From positions 1 to 64,000 of the forward strand of contig CAJNDS010000358.1 of NCBI GenBank assembly GCA_905221605.1: 64,000 nt of DNA, given 5' to 3'. Positions within the stretch are counted from its first letter, which is position 1. Each line of letters opens with the position of its first letter. This DNA is from Symbiodinium natans. Taxonomy: Eukaryota; Sar; Dinophyceae; Suessiales; Symbiodiniaceae. Below are positions 30,228 through 41,173 of this stretch, one piece after another. The position numbers and the translations under genes were made by a program. The notes beneath the pieces are model-generated. The model was not told the DNA's origin. It saw only the letters and a list, made by a program, of their open reading frames with translations, and did not search any database.

Positions 30228-30544
30228 GGGTGATTGTTTGTTCGTACGCATACCTCCGGTGACCTATTGCTTTTTCAATAGGTTCGGTTTTCTGATGGTA
30301 TGCGTCTGACCGCCAAAAGAAGTGATGCCATTTCTAAGTGATGCAAGGGACGGATGTCTTCATATGTATAGGATGCTGGTGGCTAAACATGCGAAGTTCT
30401 AGAACGGTTTTTGTGTGTTACTCAAAAATGTTTTGAACGAAGCATTTTGCAACATGCTTATCGTGCTGTCTATGGTTTAGCCACCAGCGGCTCAGACTTG
30501 AGACATGATCTGTGAAGTCCTTGAGACATTCGCATTTTGGATTG
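30228..30544 (+). repeat. Internal B1-A2 junction of split direct repeats
   Basis: B1 30228-30405 ends in CTAGAAC and is immediately followed by A2 30406-30544 beginning GGTTTTTG. The element's outer ends (A1 start, B2 end) correspond exactly to this junction, as expected if the circular form recombines here. B1 contains the short inverted repeat CCTATTG/CAATAGG around CTTTTT. Confidence 0.95.
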
Positions 30545-30750
30545 CCCGCCCTATCCCACCCTTTTTGGTTTGTATCTACTCGGTGGGACCATTTGCATGC
30601 TTGATGTACAGGACAGCCAGCAAGGTCTTGTGTACCTGTCTGTGATTGGTCCACTCACATTGCCTGCAAGTCGAGTATGGCTTGTGCTTTGTACATAGAA
30701 GTTCTGTGGGAGATATGCGATGGTTGGTTCGCTGTGCTGTTTGATATGTG

Positions 30751-30928
30751 GGGTGATTGTTTGTTCGTACGCATACCTCCGGTGACCTATTGCTTTTTCA
30801 ATAGGTTCGGTTTTCTGATGGTATGCGTCTGACCGCCAAAAGAAGTGATGCCATTTCTAAGTGATGCAAGGGACGGATGTCTTCATATGTATAGGATGCT
30901 GGTGGCTAAACATGCGAAGTTCTAGAAC
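30751..30928 (+). repeat. Split direct repeat B2 (right end)
   Basis: 178 bp matching B1; it ends TTCTAGAAC, after which flanking DNA (AAGGCCATTC) begins. Confidence 0.95.
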
Positions 30929-31182
30929 AAGGCCATTCGGACGATGTGGCATTCAGCCAAAGCCAACATGGCACGGCATGCAGGAGTTCCCATTCCGACT
31001 GGCATCCCAGCGTGGGGGTCGATGAGAAGAAGTTGGCGCAAGCCTGTTTCCCCGCACTACCTTCGCCGCTGACCCGCCAACTGCTGTTGAGGAAGTTAGC
31101 ACGCAGGCCAACCAATCAAGTAGGCGTGATGAAACGCCTTTATCGTCCGCAACACCCTGATTGGAAGGGTCCATGGCAATAA
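30929..31182 (+). other. Possible terminal exon or gene fragment flanking the YR element
   Basis: A frame from 30946 to a stop at 31182 reads like a basic C-terminus (LTRQLLLRKLARRPTNQV ... HPDWKGPWQ). It lies at the edge of the retrotransposon and may be part of an interrupted gene. Not recognised. Confidence 0.25.
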
Positions 31183-31189
31183 AGTGCTG

Positions 31190-31630
31190 TGGGCGTAAGG
31201 GTTTGACTGCTGCCTGGTAGTCTCTCCCCGCTGAATCGGTAGCTGTTGCTACTCGGCTGTTGCTTGGGGCGCTCCACTGGCTAAGGTGCCCTGGGCTGGT
31301 CTTGCATCAGTTGTTCTTGCCAACAAGTCCCCACTGGCTAACCACCATGGGGCGCGTGCAGGCATTGCCTCTCCTTTGGGAAAGTTGGCCAATTGGTGCC
31401 TTCCCCTTTTCGCTACGGTGTGTCTGGCGCTGACCGTGTCGGTCGGTAAATCTGCTGTCCTTACTCGTTTTACAGCTTTCCTTGCCGACCTTCGTTGCGC
31501 CAGTGGCTTCATGATGGTGATTTTGATGATCCGGCAAACCATCGCATTTTGCGACCCTCCCGCATGCTCTGCGCTGTTCGATTACACCTGGACTTCTGCG
31601 ACGACCTCAAGTACTGAGCGCGGGGGATAC
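31190..31630 (+). promoter_or_regulatory. LINE 5' leader
   Basis: Contains two spaced CCACTGGCTAA modules, the second followed by CCACCATGGGG, then GTGGCTTCATGATGGTGATT and CGCATTTTGCG, in the same order as the copies at 4960-5230 (minus) and 5655-5737/16235-16430 (plus). As non-LTR elements carry internal promoters in their 5' leaders, this shared block is the likely promoter (inference). Confidence 0.55.
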
Positions 31631-31631
31631 T

Positions 31632-32543
31632 TTGACGTTTGGTGCTTTGGTTTTGGCGGGTTGTTGCGGGTTTTGGTGGGTTGTGTTTTGTGGTGGTTTT
31701 GGTGTGTGTTTGCGTGCCTACAACTACGCCCCCGACGTCCAGCGGGACCTGGCAGGCACGGGTCACCCAAGGAGCCTTGATTCCTGGGTGAGGCGAAGTA
31801 GTTCTAGTGAGCCATTAGGTGGCTGTGCTGAAAATCCAAAACCAATTCAAAAAAGGCTTCAAAAAAGAGAATCAAGAGATCAAGAAATGAAAAAAGAACA
31901 TCAAAAGGCCAGAGATGCCAATCAAGATTCTGCTAAAAAGCAGACCTGCAAGAAAAAAGAGCTGTCTACTGACAGTCACCGTGCAAAGATGGTGCTAGGC
32001 ACCAAGAAGGCTCAGGGTTGTTTGAGGTCTTCTGTGTTCCGCCCCTTTTGGGTTGCCCTCTTAATTGGTAATACGGCTGTGGGTTTTCCCCAACAGTATA
32101 GTTGTGCAAGCGCCTTGGATGCAATAAACCACTGCCCTCACGGGCTGCCCCTAAGCATCGGTCCCCCTCATGGCACTCGTGCGATGCCATGGTCCATGGA
32201 CTTCATGCAGGGTGGCAATGGGAAGTGGAACAACCAGAGCAAACCTGTGGCTTGGCCCATTAGTCTCGCTCTGAAAGCAAAACCAAGCAGTTGTTTTCTT
32301 AAAAACAACCAGCTTGCGACAAAAACAATCGCCAGAATCCATGGACCCCAGCTCCTTGGTGGGGACGTGGATGTCCGAAGTGCTGCCGCGAACCTTGGTT
32401 CCTTCTTTGTCTCTGCTATAGCCCTCAAAGGCTCAGGCCAAAAAGAAACGAAGAAAACCAAAGGCCCCCAAAACGTACCCCACTGGAAAAAGTCGAGGGT
32501 CATGTCGGTACATCCTTGCCTGCCGGAGAGTTGGGCGCGCTAG
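31632..32543 (+). CDS. Possible LINE upstream ORF (303 aa)
   Basis: Opens MTFGALVLAGCC with a hydrophobic start, has a strongly charged Lys/Gln-rich segment at about 70-125 (KRLQKRESRDQEMKKEHQ), then a neutral part, and ends in a Lys-rich region. No domain recognised. The next plausible frame (about 32419-33759) overlaps its end in another frame, so the two may once have been one ORF. Confidence 0.4.
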   Translation: MTFGALVLAGCCGFWWVVFCGGFGVCLRAYNYAPDVQRDLAGTGHPRSLDSWVRRSSSSEPLGGCAENPKPIQKRLQKRESRDQEMKKEHQKARDANQDSAKKQTCKKKELSTDSHRAKMVLGTKKAQGCLRSSVFRPFWVALLIGNTAVGFPQQYSCASALDAINHCPHGLPLSIGPPHGTRAMPWSMDFMQGGNGKWNNQSKPVAWPISLALKAKPSSCFLKNNQLATKTIARIHGPQLLGGDVDVRSAAANLGSFFVSAIALKGSGQKETKKTKGPQNVPHWKKSRVMSVHPCLPESWAR

Positions 32544-33759
32544 GAGAAAACGTGCCAGACTCACTGGTAGAATACGGGCTTGGGAGTACCGACTTAAAAG
32601 AATCTGGTGGAAGCAACAAGGCAAACATCATGATGCTACACTTGCGTGCTCGCTTGAGCATGAGAATGAAGAAACTGTCACGACCTCAGCTTCAGCTCTT
32701 AGTGCAGTTGTGCGCCTCATCAGGACCGTTTCTTGGATTCTCCTTCGGTGGGTTTCCCAGTTATGTCATAATCCTTTTGCTGGAGTTAGGGTAGGGGAAG
32801 CAAGCCATCCTGGACCCCATGGAAAAAGGACCACTAACAGACTGCGAAAACTGCAGGGAACTGGCCTCACTAAAGCTTCTTTGAATGTCATAGTCGAAGC
32901 CGTCCTTACCGCCCTTGACAAAAGGCAAAGTAGTAGTGCAAACTGGAACAATGCTCCTATGGCACCTCAAGAAGAGGCCTGGCAGGAGCAGAATCCTCAC
33001 GCTTCAGGCTACACGGATCAAAGCTGGGATTGGTCATGTGAAGAATGTTCCCCCGAAAGAACCTCATGGCACAATTGGCAGGATCCTGACACAGGTTGGT
33101 GGGAGCCTGAAGTGTGGAAAACCTGGAATGGAACATGGGCAAGCGAGCCCAGTTGCAACGAGGAGCAGGCCCATGACGCCTGGCCCTTGAAATCGAATGG
33201 TACTCGTAGCGTTAAATGGAAACCAGATGACCATGCTGAGCCATCCATGCCTAATAAAAGCCGCAAACTGCATCACCAAGAGTTTCCCGCTCTTCCCCCA
33301 AAGCCTCGTGCCTCCCAAAAAGGAAGCAGGTTCGCTTGCAAAATCCTGCCTTCAGAATGGGATTCCGAAACTACACTCACCACGCTCCCGCAACTTCAGA
33401 AAAGTCTTGAAACCGGAGAGCCACCCAGCGGTAACCTCATCATCACGAGAGACCCGGATGCTCTAGAGGCTGTTCGTAATCTCGTTTCTGCTTTTGAGGT
33501 CACTGAGCAACTTGCACTTGCTGAGGTCGCTGAGGCCGATGCTGTCGGACCATCTCTTGCTGTATGGTGGACCAACACTAGAGATGTGAAACCTCAACGA
33601 GTCAAACTTAAAGTGCATCAGCTTACCGCTTCCATAGGCCCCGAGCCTAAAGTTCCGAACACCGTGTCTATTAAGCACAAGCCCAAAGTTGAGATGACTA
33701 CCCTGAGGCTCTTAGCCCCCCAGCACTACCGAAATCTTTCTTGGCCCAAATGGCTATGA
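32419..33759 (+). pseudogene. LINE ORF1, N-terminal part with 2A-like motif
   Basis: The frame opens after a TAG near 32418. It has a very basic patch (AKKKRRKPKAPK, RRKRARLTG), a hydrophobic segment (RTVSWILLRWVSQL) and GVRVGEASHPGP, which resembles 2A peptides (consensus ending NPGP) but has His for Asn. The rest is Trp-rich and acidic (DQSWDWSCEECSPE, DTGWWEPEVW). No ATG precedes 32959. At about 33716 a run of six C marks the point where the plausible sequence moves into the frame of the next ORF, so an indel probably split one longer protein. Confidence 0.55.
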
Positions 33760-35302
33760 CACGCCGTCATCTGTCATACAGTGCTGTGCTCGTTACCTCA
33801 ACTGTTCGGTTAGTCAGCTGACCGGAGGGAAATGGGAGACCCTTGAAATGCCCAAAGGCCCCTGCCTTGTTGGTCATCTTCGTGTCCCCCTTAGCCTTGG
33901 CCAGAAAGCCATCAAATGCAGTGGAAAGCAAGCTTTGTTTGCCACCTTGGTTTCTAAAAGTTCCGCTCGAGATCCTGTTGCATGGCTGTACCGGGACAGG
34001 GAAACACAGGATGAGGAACACTTTAGAGTTGCCTGGGCTGCTGCTGAGGCGCAAGGACTCCCGCTAGCCTTACGACAGTCCAAAAACGAAGACATTGGAG
34101 TGGTCCGAGGAGAACAAACCGAAGACGACAGGCCCAGGCACTTCGTGATGCATGGAGTCCCAGTGTCCTGGGACTCGTCTGACGTTGCTGACTTTCTGGC
34201 TTCTGTCAAATGGATGGGTTGTGAAGTACGGAGCTGGACAAAGGGTGCTTATCCTGAATGGATTTTCAAAGGTAGATCCCCCCATGGACACCAAGAGGAA
34301 TCGTGGTCGTATTCTGATATAGACTGTTGCCTCACCATTGTCCCTGAGAGACGTACCAAAAAGAAGCCTGTGTATTCCACGGCTGTCAAAGGCCCCAAAA
34401 AGAAATGGGTTGATCGTGTTGACCATGATGGATCTGACGGTCACAAAAATGGGGTTGCGAGTACTCAACTTGATAGTAGCGGTGACGAAGATATCGATCT
34501 CACACACACTGGTGCTACCAAAATTGAGAGGAACCAAGAAAGGTCTCGCTCGCCAAGCAAAGACCGCAAAGCCGCCAAGAACAAGAGTGACGGCAGCAGC
34601 GCTCCTAAGACTCCTGACGAGTTGTTGTTGCAGCAAGTTGGACCTTGGAGATTCACTGAGGCAGGTGGCAACGGCGACTGTGGCTTTCGTGCTGCTGTTG
34701 TCGCATTACAGGTCAACCAACGAAAGCCTGAACTCAGCTCTGATGAGCTTACACGCCAGGCTTCGTCATTAAGACTCTTATCTGCTAATCACATTGCAAA
34801 ACACAAAGACTCCTATGCGCAACACTGGGCGGTTGATGCCAACGAAGACGAAGCTGCTTGGGGTGGCAATGCGCCTCCGGAATCTTTTCAGAGCTACCTT
34901 CAAATGATCGCACGCAGGGAAACATGGATTGACGAATTCTTGATCCAAGGTTTAGCCGAGCGACTGGGAGTGCCATGAGTGATTTGGTATATCCACCCCA
35001 CACAAGCTACTTGGCTCCGTGCAGTGTACGGACCATGGTGGCGCGAAGAGGTTGCTCAGACGACCAAGAAACAGAGGCCTCTTGTCTTGGCCTTAAAGGA
35101 CAAGCACTATCGTGCCTTGGTACCTGACTCTCTTGAGGAACCAATCCCAGAATCTTGGCTCATCAGGGCAGTGCCTCGGGAGCGTGGAGCCCTTAAGGGG
35201 GCCGGCCCTAAGTCCAAGGCTCTGTCGATATGTTCTGCGACGCCCATGAAGAGTGGCAAAGGGCTCAGTCTTGCTAGCTGCACGCCTCGCAAGACCTCCT
35301 AA
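33717..35302 (+). pseudogene. LINE ORF1, C-terminal part with OTU-type cysteine protease
   Basis: After a Lys/Arg/Ser linker the frame contains GGNGDCGFRAAVVAL, the Cys box of OTU deubiquitinases (Cys codon 34679-34681). An in-frame TGA at 34976-34978 follows ERLGVP, and the domain continues in the same frame after it: VIWYIHPTQATWLRAVYG, then PLVLALKDKHYRALVP with the expected catalytic His (codon 35105-35107). The stop therefore sits inside the catalytic domain and removes the His unless it is read through. It overlaps ORF2 by about 50 nt. Confidence 0.75.
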
Positions 35303-38300
35303 ACCCTCTGTCCCCAAGGCCAGAAGCTTGGAAATCCCTGAAAGAACCCCTTGCAAAATGGGCTCAGGCGCTCTGTCAATTGCTGAACAGACCCCGAAAC
35401 CTGAGAAAAGCGAAGGTGGAACCACGCAAGCTCGTAACCAGAGCTTCTGTAGCATGTACTCAGGAACGAAACGAAAAGCTGAGTCTCAAAATGGTGAGAA
35501 GCATCTCAAGCCCGGTAAAAAGCTTCCCCCTGTGCCCAAATTCCACAATGACCCTAGGATCAAAACTGGAGAAAAAGACGGTGTTCATGTCTTTCTGTGG
35601 AGATGCCCGATTTGTGCTGCCGAAAAGAAGGGTCCCTGGAAAAACATTTGCACCATGAGATGGTATCATTGGAAAACTCACCACAAACATGTCCCGTATG
35701 AACAATTCCTTATAAAGCCCCGAGGAGCGCCGAACCCTGCTCCGTCTGCACTGCTGCCTAAGGATCAGAGGGCATTTGACTGTCCGTGCTGTGACGTTGG
35801 ACTTCCAGCTCTGGAAACGACGCACATGATGACCAAAGCCATTTCCAAGCATAGGAGAGAATGTCATCCCAAAATCAAGACGTCTAAATGGATGTCGTTG
35901 ATGTGTTCGGCTAGGTTTAAAGGCAAAAAGCAACCGCATGTTAGTGCTGCTGCGACTAAAAGGCATGACAAAGCCAGAAAAAAGAGGTTCAAAACACACA
36001 AACCGGTTGAGCTTGACCTTTCTGACCAATACGACAACATGCCAAAAGGTGAAAGCCGACAGTGGTGGTGTAGTGAATGCCTTCAAGTTCTTGCTGGTTA
36101 TGGTACCAACTACAACAGAAAGCTCCTCACGTGTGCCCAGGCAAAAAAGGACCCCAGAGGCCCCCGTAGAGTCAAGCTTGCGTGGAAACTTGTGCTTGAA
36201 CGAGACCATGAACACAAACTTCAAGGAGCTGCCAGTAAATGGGTTCGCTCCATTGTCAGTTCTAGAAAAGATAGCTCTGGTAGCAAAGAGCCCCAACACA
36301 ACAAGGCCCATGCTACTTTCAAAAAGAAAAAGCTGGTCTGGGATGGAATCGAGCCGCTCCCTGGCCCTTCTCATACGAGGCGCGTGAATACCGCTACAGC
36401 CAACACCTTAATCTGGACGATCAATGTTGGAGGAGCCCGTGGAGCCTGGCACGTGGTTAACCACTTGCTTGATGGTGGACCTCCCATCCTTCTCCTTCAA
36501 GAAGTTGCTTTGCCCAAAGAAGAGGCCGTGGGATACTCTGCGGCGGCCTTAAAAAAGGGGTATCACTGCTACTATTCAGGCTGCGTGCAAACCAGTCGTC
36601 GACCTCATGGAGGCTCCCTGGTCTTGGTAAAAAAGGGTTTCAAGTCGTCCCCGGCTTGGAACTTTGTTTCCACTGAAGGTGCTGTGCAAGCGGTATGGAT
36701 CAGTGGAACTCTTGTGTGCTCTGTCTATCTGGCACCAGTTCCGGGTAATTGGCAAGTTGCTGACGAGACTGCTGCCACGTTGTTGTCACTCCCGCAAGAA
36801 CAGCAATGGATACTGGGGGGGGATTTCAATTGCCTTCCTAGTGTTAACCCATTTCACTCAAACCTCGTCGGAGTTTGCTGTGAAATCCAGAGTCCCGATG
36901 GGCCCACGAGATGGTCGAGCGATAGGTGTATCGACTACTTCTGCAGTAACCAGAGGCTTACCCAGGTTTGCACCCTTGCCCACAAAGTGTCGGATCACAA
37001 AATTGTCTCTGCGTCTTGGCAAAAGCGCTTGAAACATACTGAGGATTTCGTGGTTCAGACCCCGCCAGTGTTGCCAAAATGTTCTGACGAGCAACAGGAC
37101 AGCTTCACTAAGGCAGTTGATGAGGCATGGAGTGAAGAGAGTTCAGCCCTCCCCTGCGATGGAAGCGTGGACCTTAAGTGGGAAGCCCTTAACAAAGCCC
37201 TCTACAAAACACTGCTCAGTGCCCATGAAAAGTGTAACAACGACCAAGGTCAGAACTTGCGTCTTAGGAAATTTGCTAAAGGCAAACCGACCAAACCTGT
37301 TGTCAAGCGTAGGCATGTTGCTCACAGACCACCTGCTGGGCATTTCACTTCGTTTCAACAACGGGCCATTCGAAACCTGCTGGGAAGAATGATGGAATAT
37401 AGGCAAAGGCACAGCTCCGAACAAAGCTCTATCTCTTCTAGGCACCAAACCCAGAAACTTTGGGAAAAAATCATCAGGGCTCCTGACTATGACCAACATT
37501 CGAGCCTCACGGAAAACATCCAAAAACTCGAAAAGAAGCTTGAGCAATGTGTTCAAGAAGAAAACAGTAACAGATTGCAAAGGTGGCGAGCCAGGACTGC
37601 TGAGGACCACCATGCCTTCCGTTGGTTGCGTAAACAAGCTACTGAAACTACCCATGCCATTGCAATGTCCAAGGATGACACGGTTGCTGATAGTGTGCAG
37701 ATGGCGCTTCGCAAGCTCCAATCCTTTTGGAAAAAGGTGTGGGACAGACCTCAGCTTGACAGGCAAGCCGTCTGGAATGAAATGGTCAGGCACTTACCCC
37801 CAGCTGTCCACTCGAGACGATGGGCTCCTGTTTCCGGACAGGACCTCAAGCGTGCCGCCCTGAACTGCAAAGGCTCTGCTGCTGGCCTAGATGGCTGGAC
37901 TACCGAAGAGCTATTGCACTTCTCAGACAAGATGTGGCAGGAACTTGCCCAGTTCTACCTGGAATGCGAAAACTGTAGTCGTGTACCGGAAGCTTGGAGA
38001 CAAATCCGTCAAGTTCACCTAGGGAAGGGTAAACCTAGAGAGTCGAACGGTAGCATGCTTGCTCCAGCCTGATTTGGCGTGTTTGCTGCAAAGCCAGATA
38101 TGGACACAAAGACACCCAGGCTTGGCTTAAGCATGCTATGCCTAACTACGTGTATGGAGGAATACCTGGTAGGGGGACTCAGGATGCTATAGGCCCGCTG
38201 CTCTACCAAACCCATAGGTATTGGTACGTTGGGACGTTAGACCTTGAAAAGGCGTTCGACCATGCTGACCCTAAGTTGGCTACCGCTGTCATGAAACACT

Positions 38301-39679
38301 GCGGTCTTGATCCCCGAATTGCTGACATGTTGTGTCACAATTGGACCAATCAGTGTAGATGGCTTCAGCTGCTTGATCAAACGATCCCCGAAAGCACTTC
38401 AGTCAACAACTCTCTTCCACAGGGAGATTCTTGGTCGATGGCAGCCATGAGTTTCCTTTTGTTGCCTGCAGCAAGGAACATCCAGGCCAGCAGCCCTGGA
38501 GTGCAGCAAACTATCTTTGCAGACGATAGAAGCTTTGCCTGTAAGACCGCAACGCAGCTTGCTACCGTCTCTAGGAAGTGGGGAGCTTGGATGCAGTATC
38601 TTGGTCTCCGTGAAAATGAAGTTAAGGCGCAATACTTTCACCCAACTATCAGGGGCCGAAGGGCTTTGGTTTCAGTGGGCCTTCCTCCACAAACCATCAG
38701 TGATTCCATCCAGGTCCTAGGATTCACCTTTCAAGGGGCTCAAGCTAGAAAGGCTGGTGACCACGAAAAAAAGCGTCTCAGGGAGGCAAAGGATAGGGCT
38801 CGCAAGTGCCGCTGTCTTCCTGGCTCCCTGGACAGAAAAATCCGAATTGCTCAGTACAGTGCTGTCCCCAAAATCATGTGGGGTTGGATTTGCAGGAGGC
38901 CCTCCTTGTCCGACGTGCAACCATGGGAGGCTGTTTGCAAGGTGCTTCTTAAAACTCCCAAAACTGCCAGTGTTCATTTGGCTAAGATCCTCAAAGGACA
39001 CAGATGGGATGTCAGGTTCATGGCCACTTGTGAAGTCATGTCTGTTATGCATAGGTTCGTCAGGACCTCCGGTACGGTGCTTGAGCCCTGGAGACGTGCC
39101 AAGTCGGGGTGGGTTGGTGCCTTACGTCGTGGCATGCGTGACATGGGTTGGTCTGAAACTCTTCGACCCTGGTCATGGAAACACGTCCCTCTCAATGCCA
39201 ATATCTCGCTGCTGGATGGTGAAAGGGGCTGGACGCGTAACTTACCTCAAATTCAGCATATCCTTCGTGAATCCTGGAGGCACACCTGTTTTGGCAAGTG
39301 GCTTAACCAGGGTAGGATCGACTCTGGGAGGTGTCGGGGCCTCGTCTATGATCCAAAACGCCTCAAGCTTCTGCAGAAGAAGCAGCTCAGTTCACATGAG
39401 TTTGCTGTGCTCTCTGGAGCATCTGTTTCCCCTGCCAAATTCAAAGTGATGAATCCCAGAAGTGTGTTAGGGTGTCCATACTGTGGTTGCCCGCCGGAGC
39501 AAGCGACCTGGGACCACTGTACATGGGAATGTCGAATGGCCCCTCGGCCTCCTGAAATAACAGCTGCATCTTGTGGTGATGCTCTGCTGTCGCGACTTGG
39601 TTGGCCCACGGCCAGACGTGGAGCCAATTCTCATGACAGCAAGGTGCTGGCTGGCCGAAGTTCGTGCGACGACACTTAG
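35253..39679 (+). pseudogene. LINE ORF2: zinc fingers, APE endonuclease, RT (one frameshift)
   Basis: Frame 35253-38072 has CxxC/His fingers (CPICAAEKK, FDCPCCDVGLP, WWCSECLQV), then DGIEPLPGP, a 2A-like motif lacking the Asn. It continues with a complete APE-type endonuclease: LIWTINVGG, LLLQEVAL, WILGGDFNCLP, RCIDYFCSN and VSDHKIV. RT starts at AALNCKGSAAGLDGWTTEEL. Near 38058 one base is missing, and the sequence continues in another frame (SSLIWRVCCKARYG, then the ORF 38138-39679) with VYGGIPGRG, LDLEKAFD, NSLPQGDSWS and FADDRS. The end has a CCHC-like finger, CPYCGCPPEQATWDHC. Apart from this frameshift all catalytic motifs are intact. Confidence 0.85.
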
Positions 39680-40114
39680 GATTCGCAGGCCGTAGAAACC
39701 TGCTTGTTGATGCTGAGGCATGCCTAATGGGCTCCGCAACATGGGCTCTTGAGCATTTTGCTCTGCCCTTGCTTTCTTCTTTTCTTGTCAGGGCTTTTGT
39801 GGCTTTGTCCCCTTGTCGTCCCTGTCCAACCTCAATCACCTGATTTGTTGACTCAACTAAGGACGGTCTCGTCTCACCAACAGCTAAGGACATGGCCTTG
39901 CTTTCTTTCTTTCCCTTGTTGGCGCCTTTGGCGCCTTCGCCGGGCATGGCCCGTTTCCTCGTGGATTCGGTCTACGTCCTCGTCTACAGATTCTTTTTGG
40001 TGTGTGTTTGCTTTAGTTTTCGCACCTGCTGTGTTTCACCTCTAGTGTTGAGACCCACAAGAACGGCCTACTGCGCTGCTGATGTAGTAAAGAGGCGTCG
40101 GTTCAAAAAAAAAA
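39680..40114 (+). terminator. LINE 3' UTR and poly(A) tail
   Basis: The last 40 bases before the A-run (GGCCTACTGCGCTGCTGATG, TAGTAAAGAGGCGTC) are almost the same as at 16636-16672, so this is the conserved 3' end probably recognised by the reverse transcriptase. Confidence 0.8.
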
Positions 40115-40169
40115 TCCCTTCCTCAGGCGCCGATTGGCACAGCACCACTAGAAGCTCAAGGATGGAGAT

Positions 40170-40570
40170 CCCCAACCCAAGCCCAAACCCAAAACCAAAC
40201 CCTAAACCCCAAACCCTAAACCCTGAACGCTGAACCCTGAATCCTAAACCCTGCTAGCTTGCACTTGACGCAACTCCTAGGTTTCAGTGAAAGAACCCTA
40301 ACACCCCATCCCAAAACCGAAGGCTTGACCTAAATACGAACCGCGAAACCCTAAAAACCCGAAATCCTCAGCCTCAAGCCCGAAACCCGACACCCGAGCC
40401 CTAAATCTCAACCCTGAACCCTGGCTCTCGTGGTCATCGCATGCCGAAAAACCAGAATTTGCAATCTCAACCCATGCCAAAATGTCAGCGTCAGAACCCC
40501 TCCACGCGACCTTTAACCCAACACGCTCACCCTTAAACCCCTCCACCCTACCCCCTAAACAACGTTAAAC
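40170..40570. repeat. Degenerate interstitial telomere repeats (CCCTAAA)
   Basis: Runs of CCCTAAACCCTAAAC with many variants (CCCAAAC, CCCTGAAC, CCCGAAA) begin shortly after the LINE tail. They have decayed more than the array at 61.6-62.2 kb. No gene to 40928. Confidence 0.85.
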
Positions 40571-40928
40571 TACCCAAGTTTGAGTCGCCAACAATGTAAC
40601 TTGTCTGGGCTGCATCGCACAGTCGAACATTTCTTGCTCAAGTCCCTCGCCAGAATTTCTTGTAGAGTCATAATGAGGATGCCCCACGCAAGAGCCACAG
40701 ACCCGAAACCTAACCCCTGAACTCAAAAGCCCTGCTGTCCTGACGTGAGTTCAATTCTCCTTCTCCATGAGCATAAGTGCAAGCCTCCCACACCATTTGT
40801 TATTGGCCGTTGATGACATTCTTGACTGGGTCTTCACTGGATTCTGGGCTGAATCGACATTCATGGTTTGAATGTCACGCAATAGGCATGTTTGATAGGT
40901 TCGGCTATGACATCATCCACTTCAATGT

Positions 40929-41055
40929 TGCAAAAGGTGAAAGTACAGTAGCACACCCCTGTTTTACCCCAAAGTGATTTTACTTGTGCACATCATGTTT
41001 TCCATCGAGTGTGCAATGACACAGGCGCTTTTGCTTGGAGTGGAAAAGTTTCGTA
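40929..41055 (+). repeat. Left LTR (127 bp)
   Basis: Starts TGCAAAAGGTG and ends TTTCGTA. It is short for copia LTRs and has TG at one end but TA, not CA, at the other. Confidence 0.93.
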
Positions 41056-41067
41056 TGGTAGCGGAGC
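41056..41067 (+). promoter_or_regulatory. Primer binding site
   Basis: TGGTAGCGGAGC directly after the LTR resembles the complement of the initiator Met-tRNA 3' end used by many copia elements. Confidence 0.65.
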
Positions 41068-41173
41068 TGTGAAGGTCCACCCTTGGGTACCTGAGCTCCG
41101 GGAAAGAGGCCTGGACCCTAGCCTCGACAGTAGGGCAGGCAGTGCCCCAGCTGTAGGTTTGTGCCTTTGAGGG

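Larger units (their letters stand above)
20864..30928 (+). mobile_element. Complete tyrosine-recombinase retrotransposon with split direct repeats
   Basis: A1 (20864-21002) matches A2 (30406-30544) over 139 bp with one difference; B1 (30228-30405) matches B2 (30751-30928) over 178 bp. B1 and A2 abut, giving the order A1, internal part, B1A2, B2: the split-direct-repeat architecture of PAT/Ngaro-type elements. The element starts GGTTTTTGTGTG and ends TTCTAGAAC; no target duplication is seen, as expected for a recombinase. Internal order: coiled-coil ORF, tyrosine recombinase, CCCH Gag-like ORF, then oxygenase-methyltransferase-RT-RNase H. Near-identical repeats and undamaged ORFs suggest a young, possibly active copy. 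Confidence 0.92.
31183..40114 (+). mobile_element. Near full-length LINE (non-LTR retrotransposon) with poly(A)
   Basis: The leader at 31190-31620 is shared with other elements in the window. It is followed by an ORF1 region with an OTU protease, ORF2 with zinc fingers, APE endonuclease and RT, a 3' UTR ending GATGTAGTAAAGAGGCGTC, and ten A residues (40105-40114). Lesions: a frame change at a C6 run near 33716, an in-frame TGA at 34976-34978 and a one-base frameshift near 38058 in RT. It is otherwise well preserved, so fairly young. Confidence 0.85.

Noticed and set aside
20864-30928. Interpretation of A/B repeats as LTRs
   Set aside because: The A and B pairs are interleaved (A1...B1A2...B2), there is no primer site or polypurine tract, no target duplication, and a tyrosine recombinase instead of a DDE integrase is encoded.
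35460-36374. 304-aa minus-strand ORF
   Set aside because: It lies opposite the zinc-finger and linker part of LINE ORF2; low stop frequency reflects codon use on the other strand.
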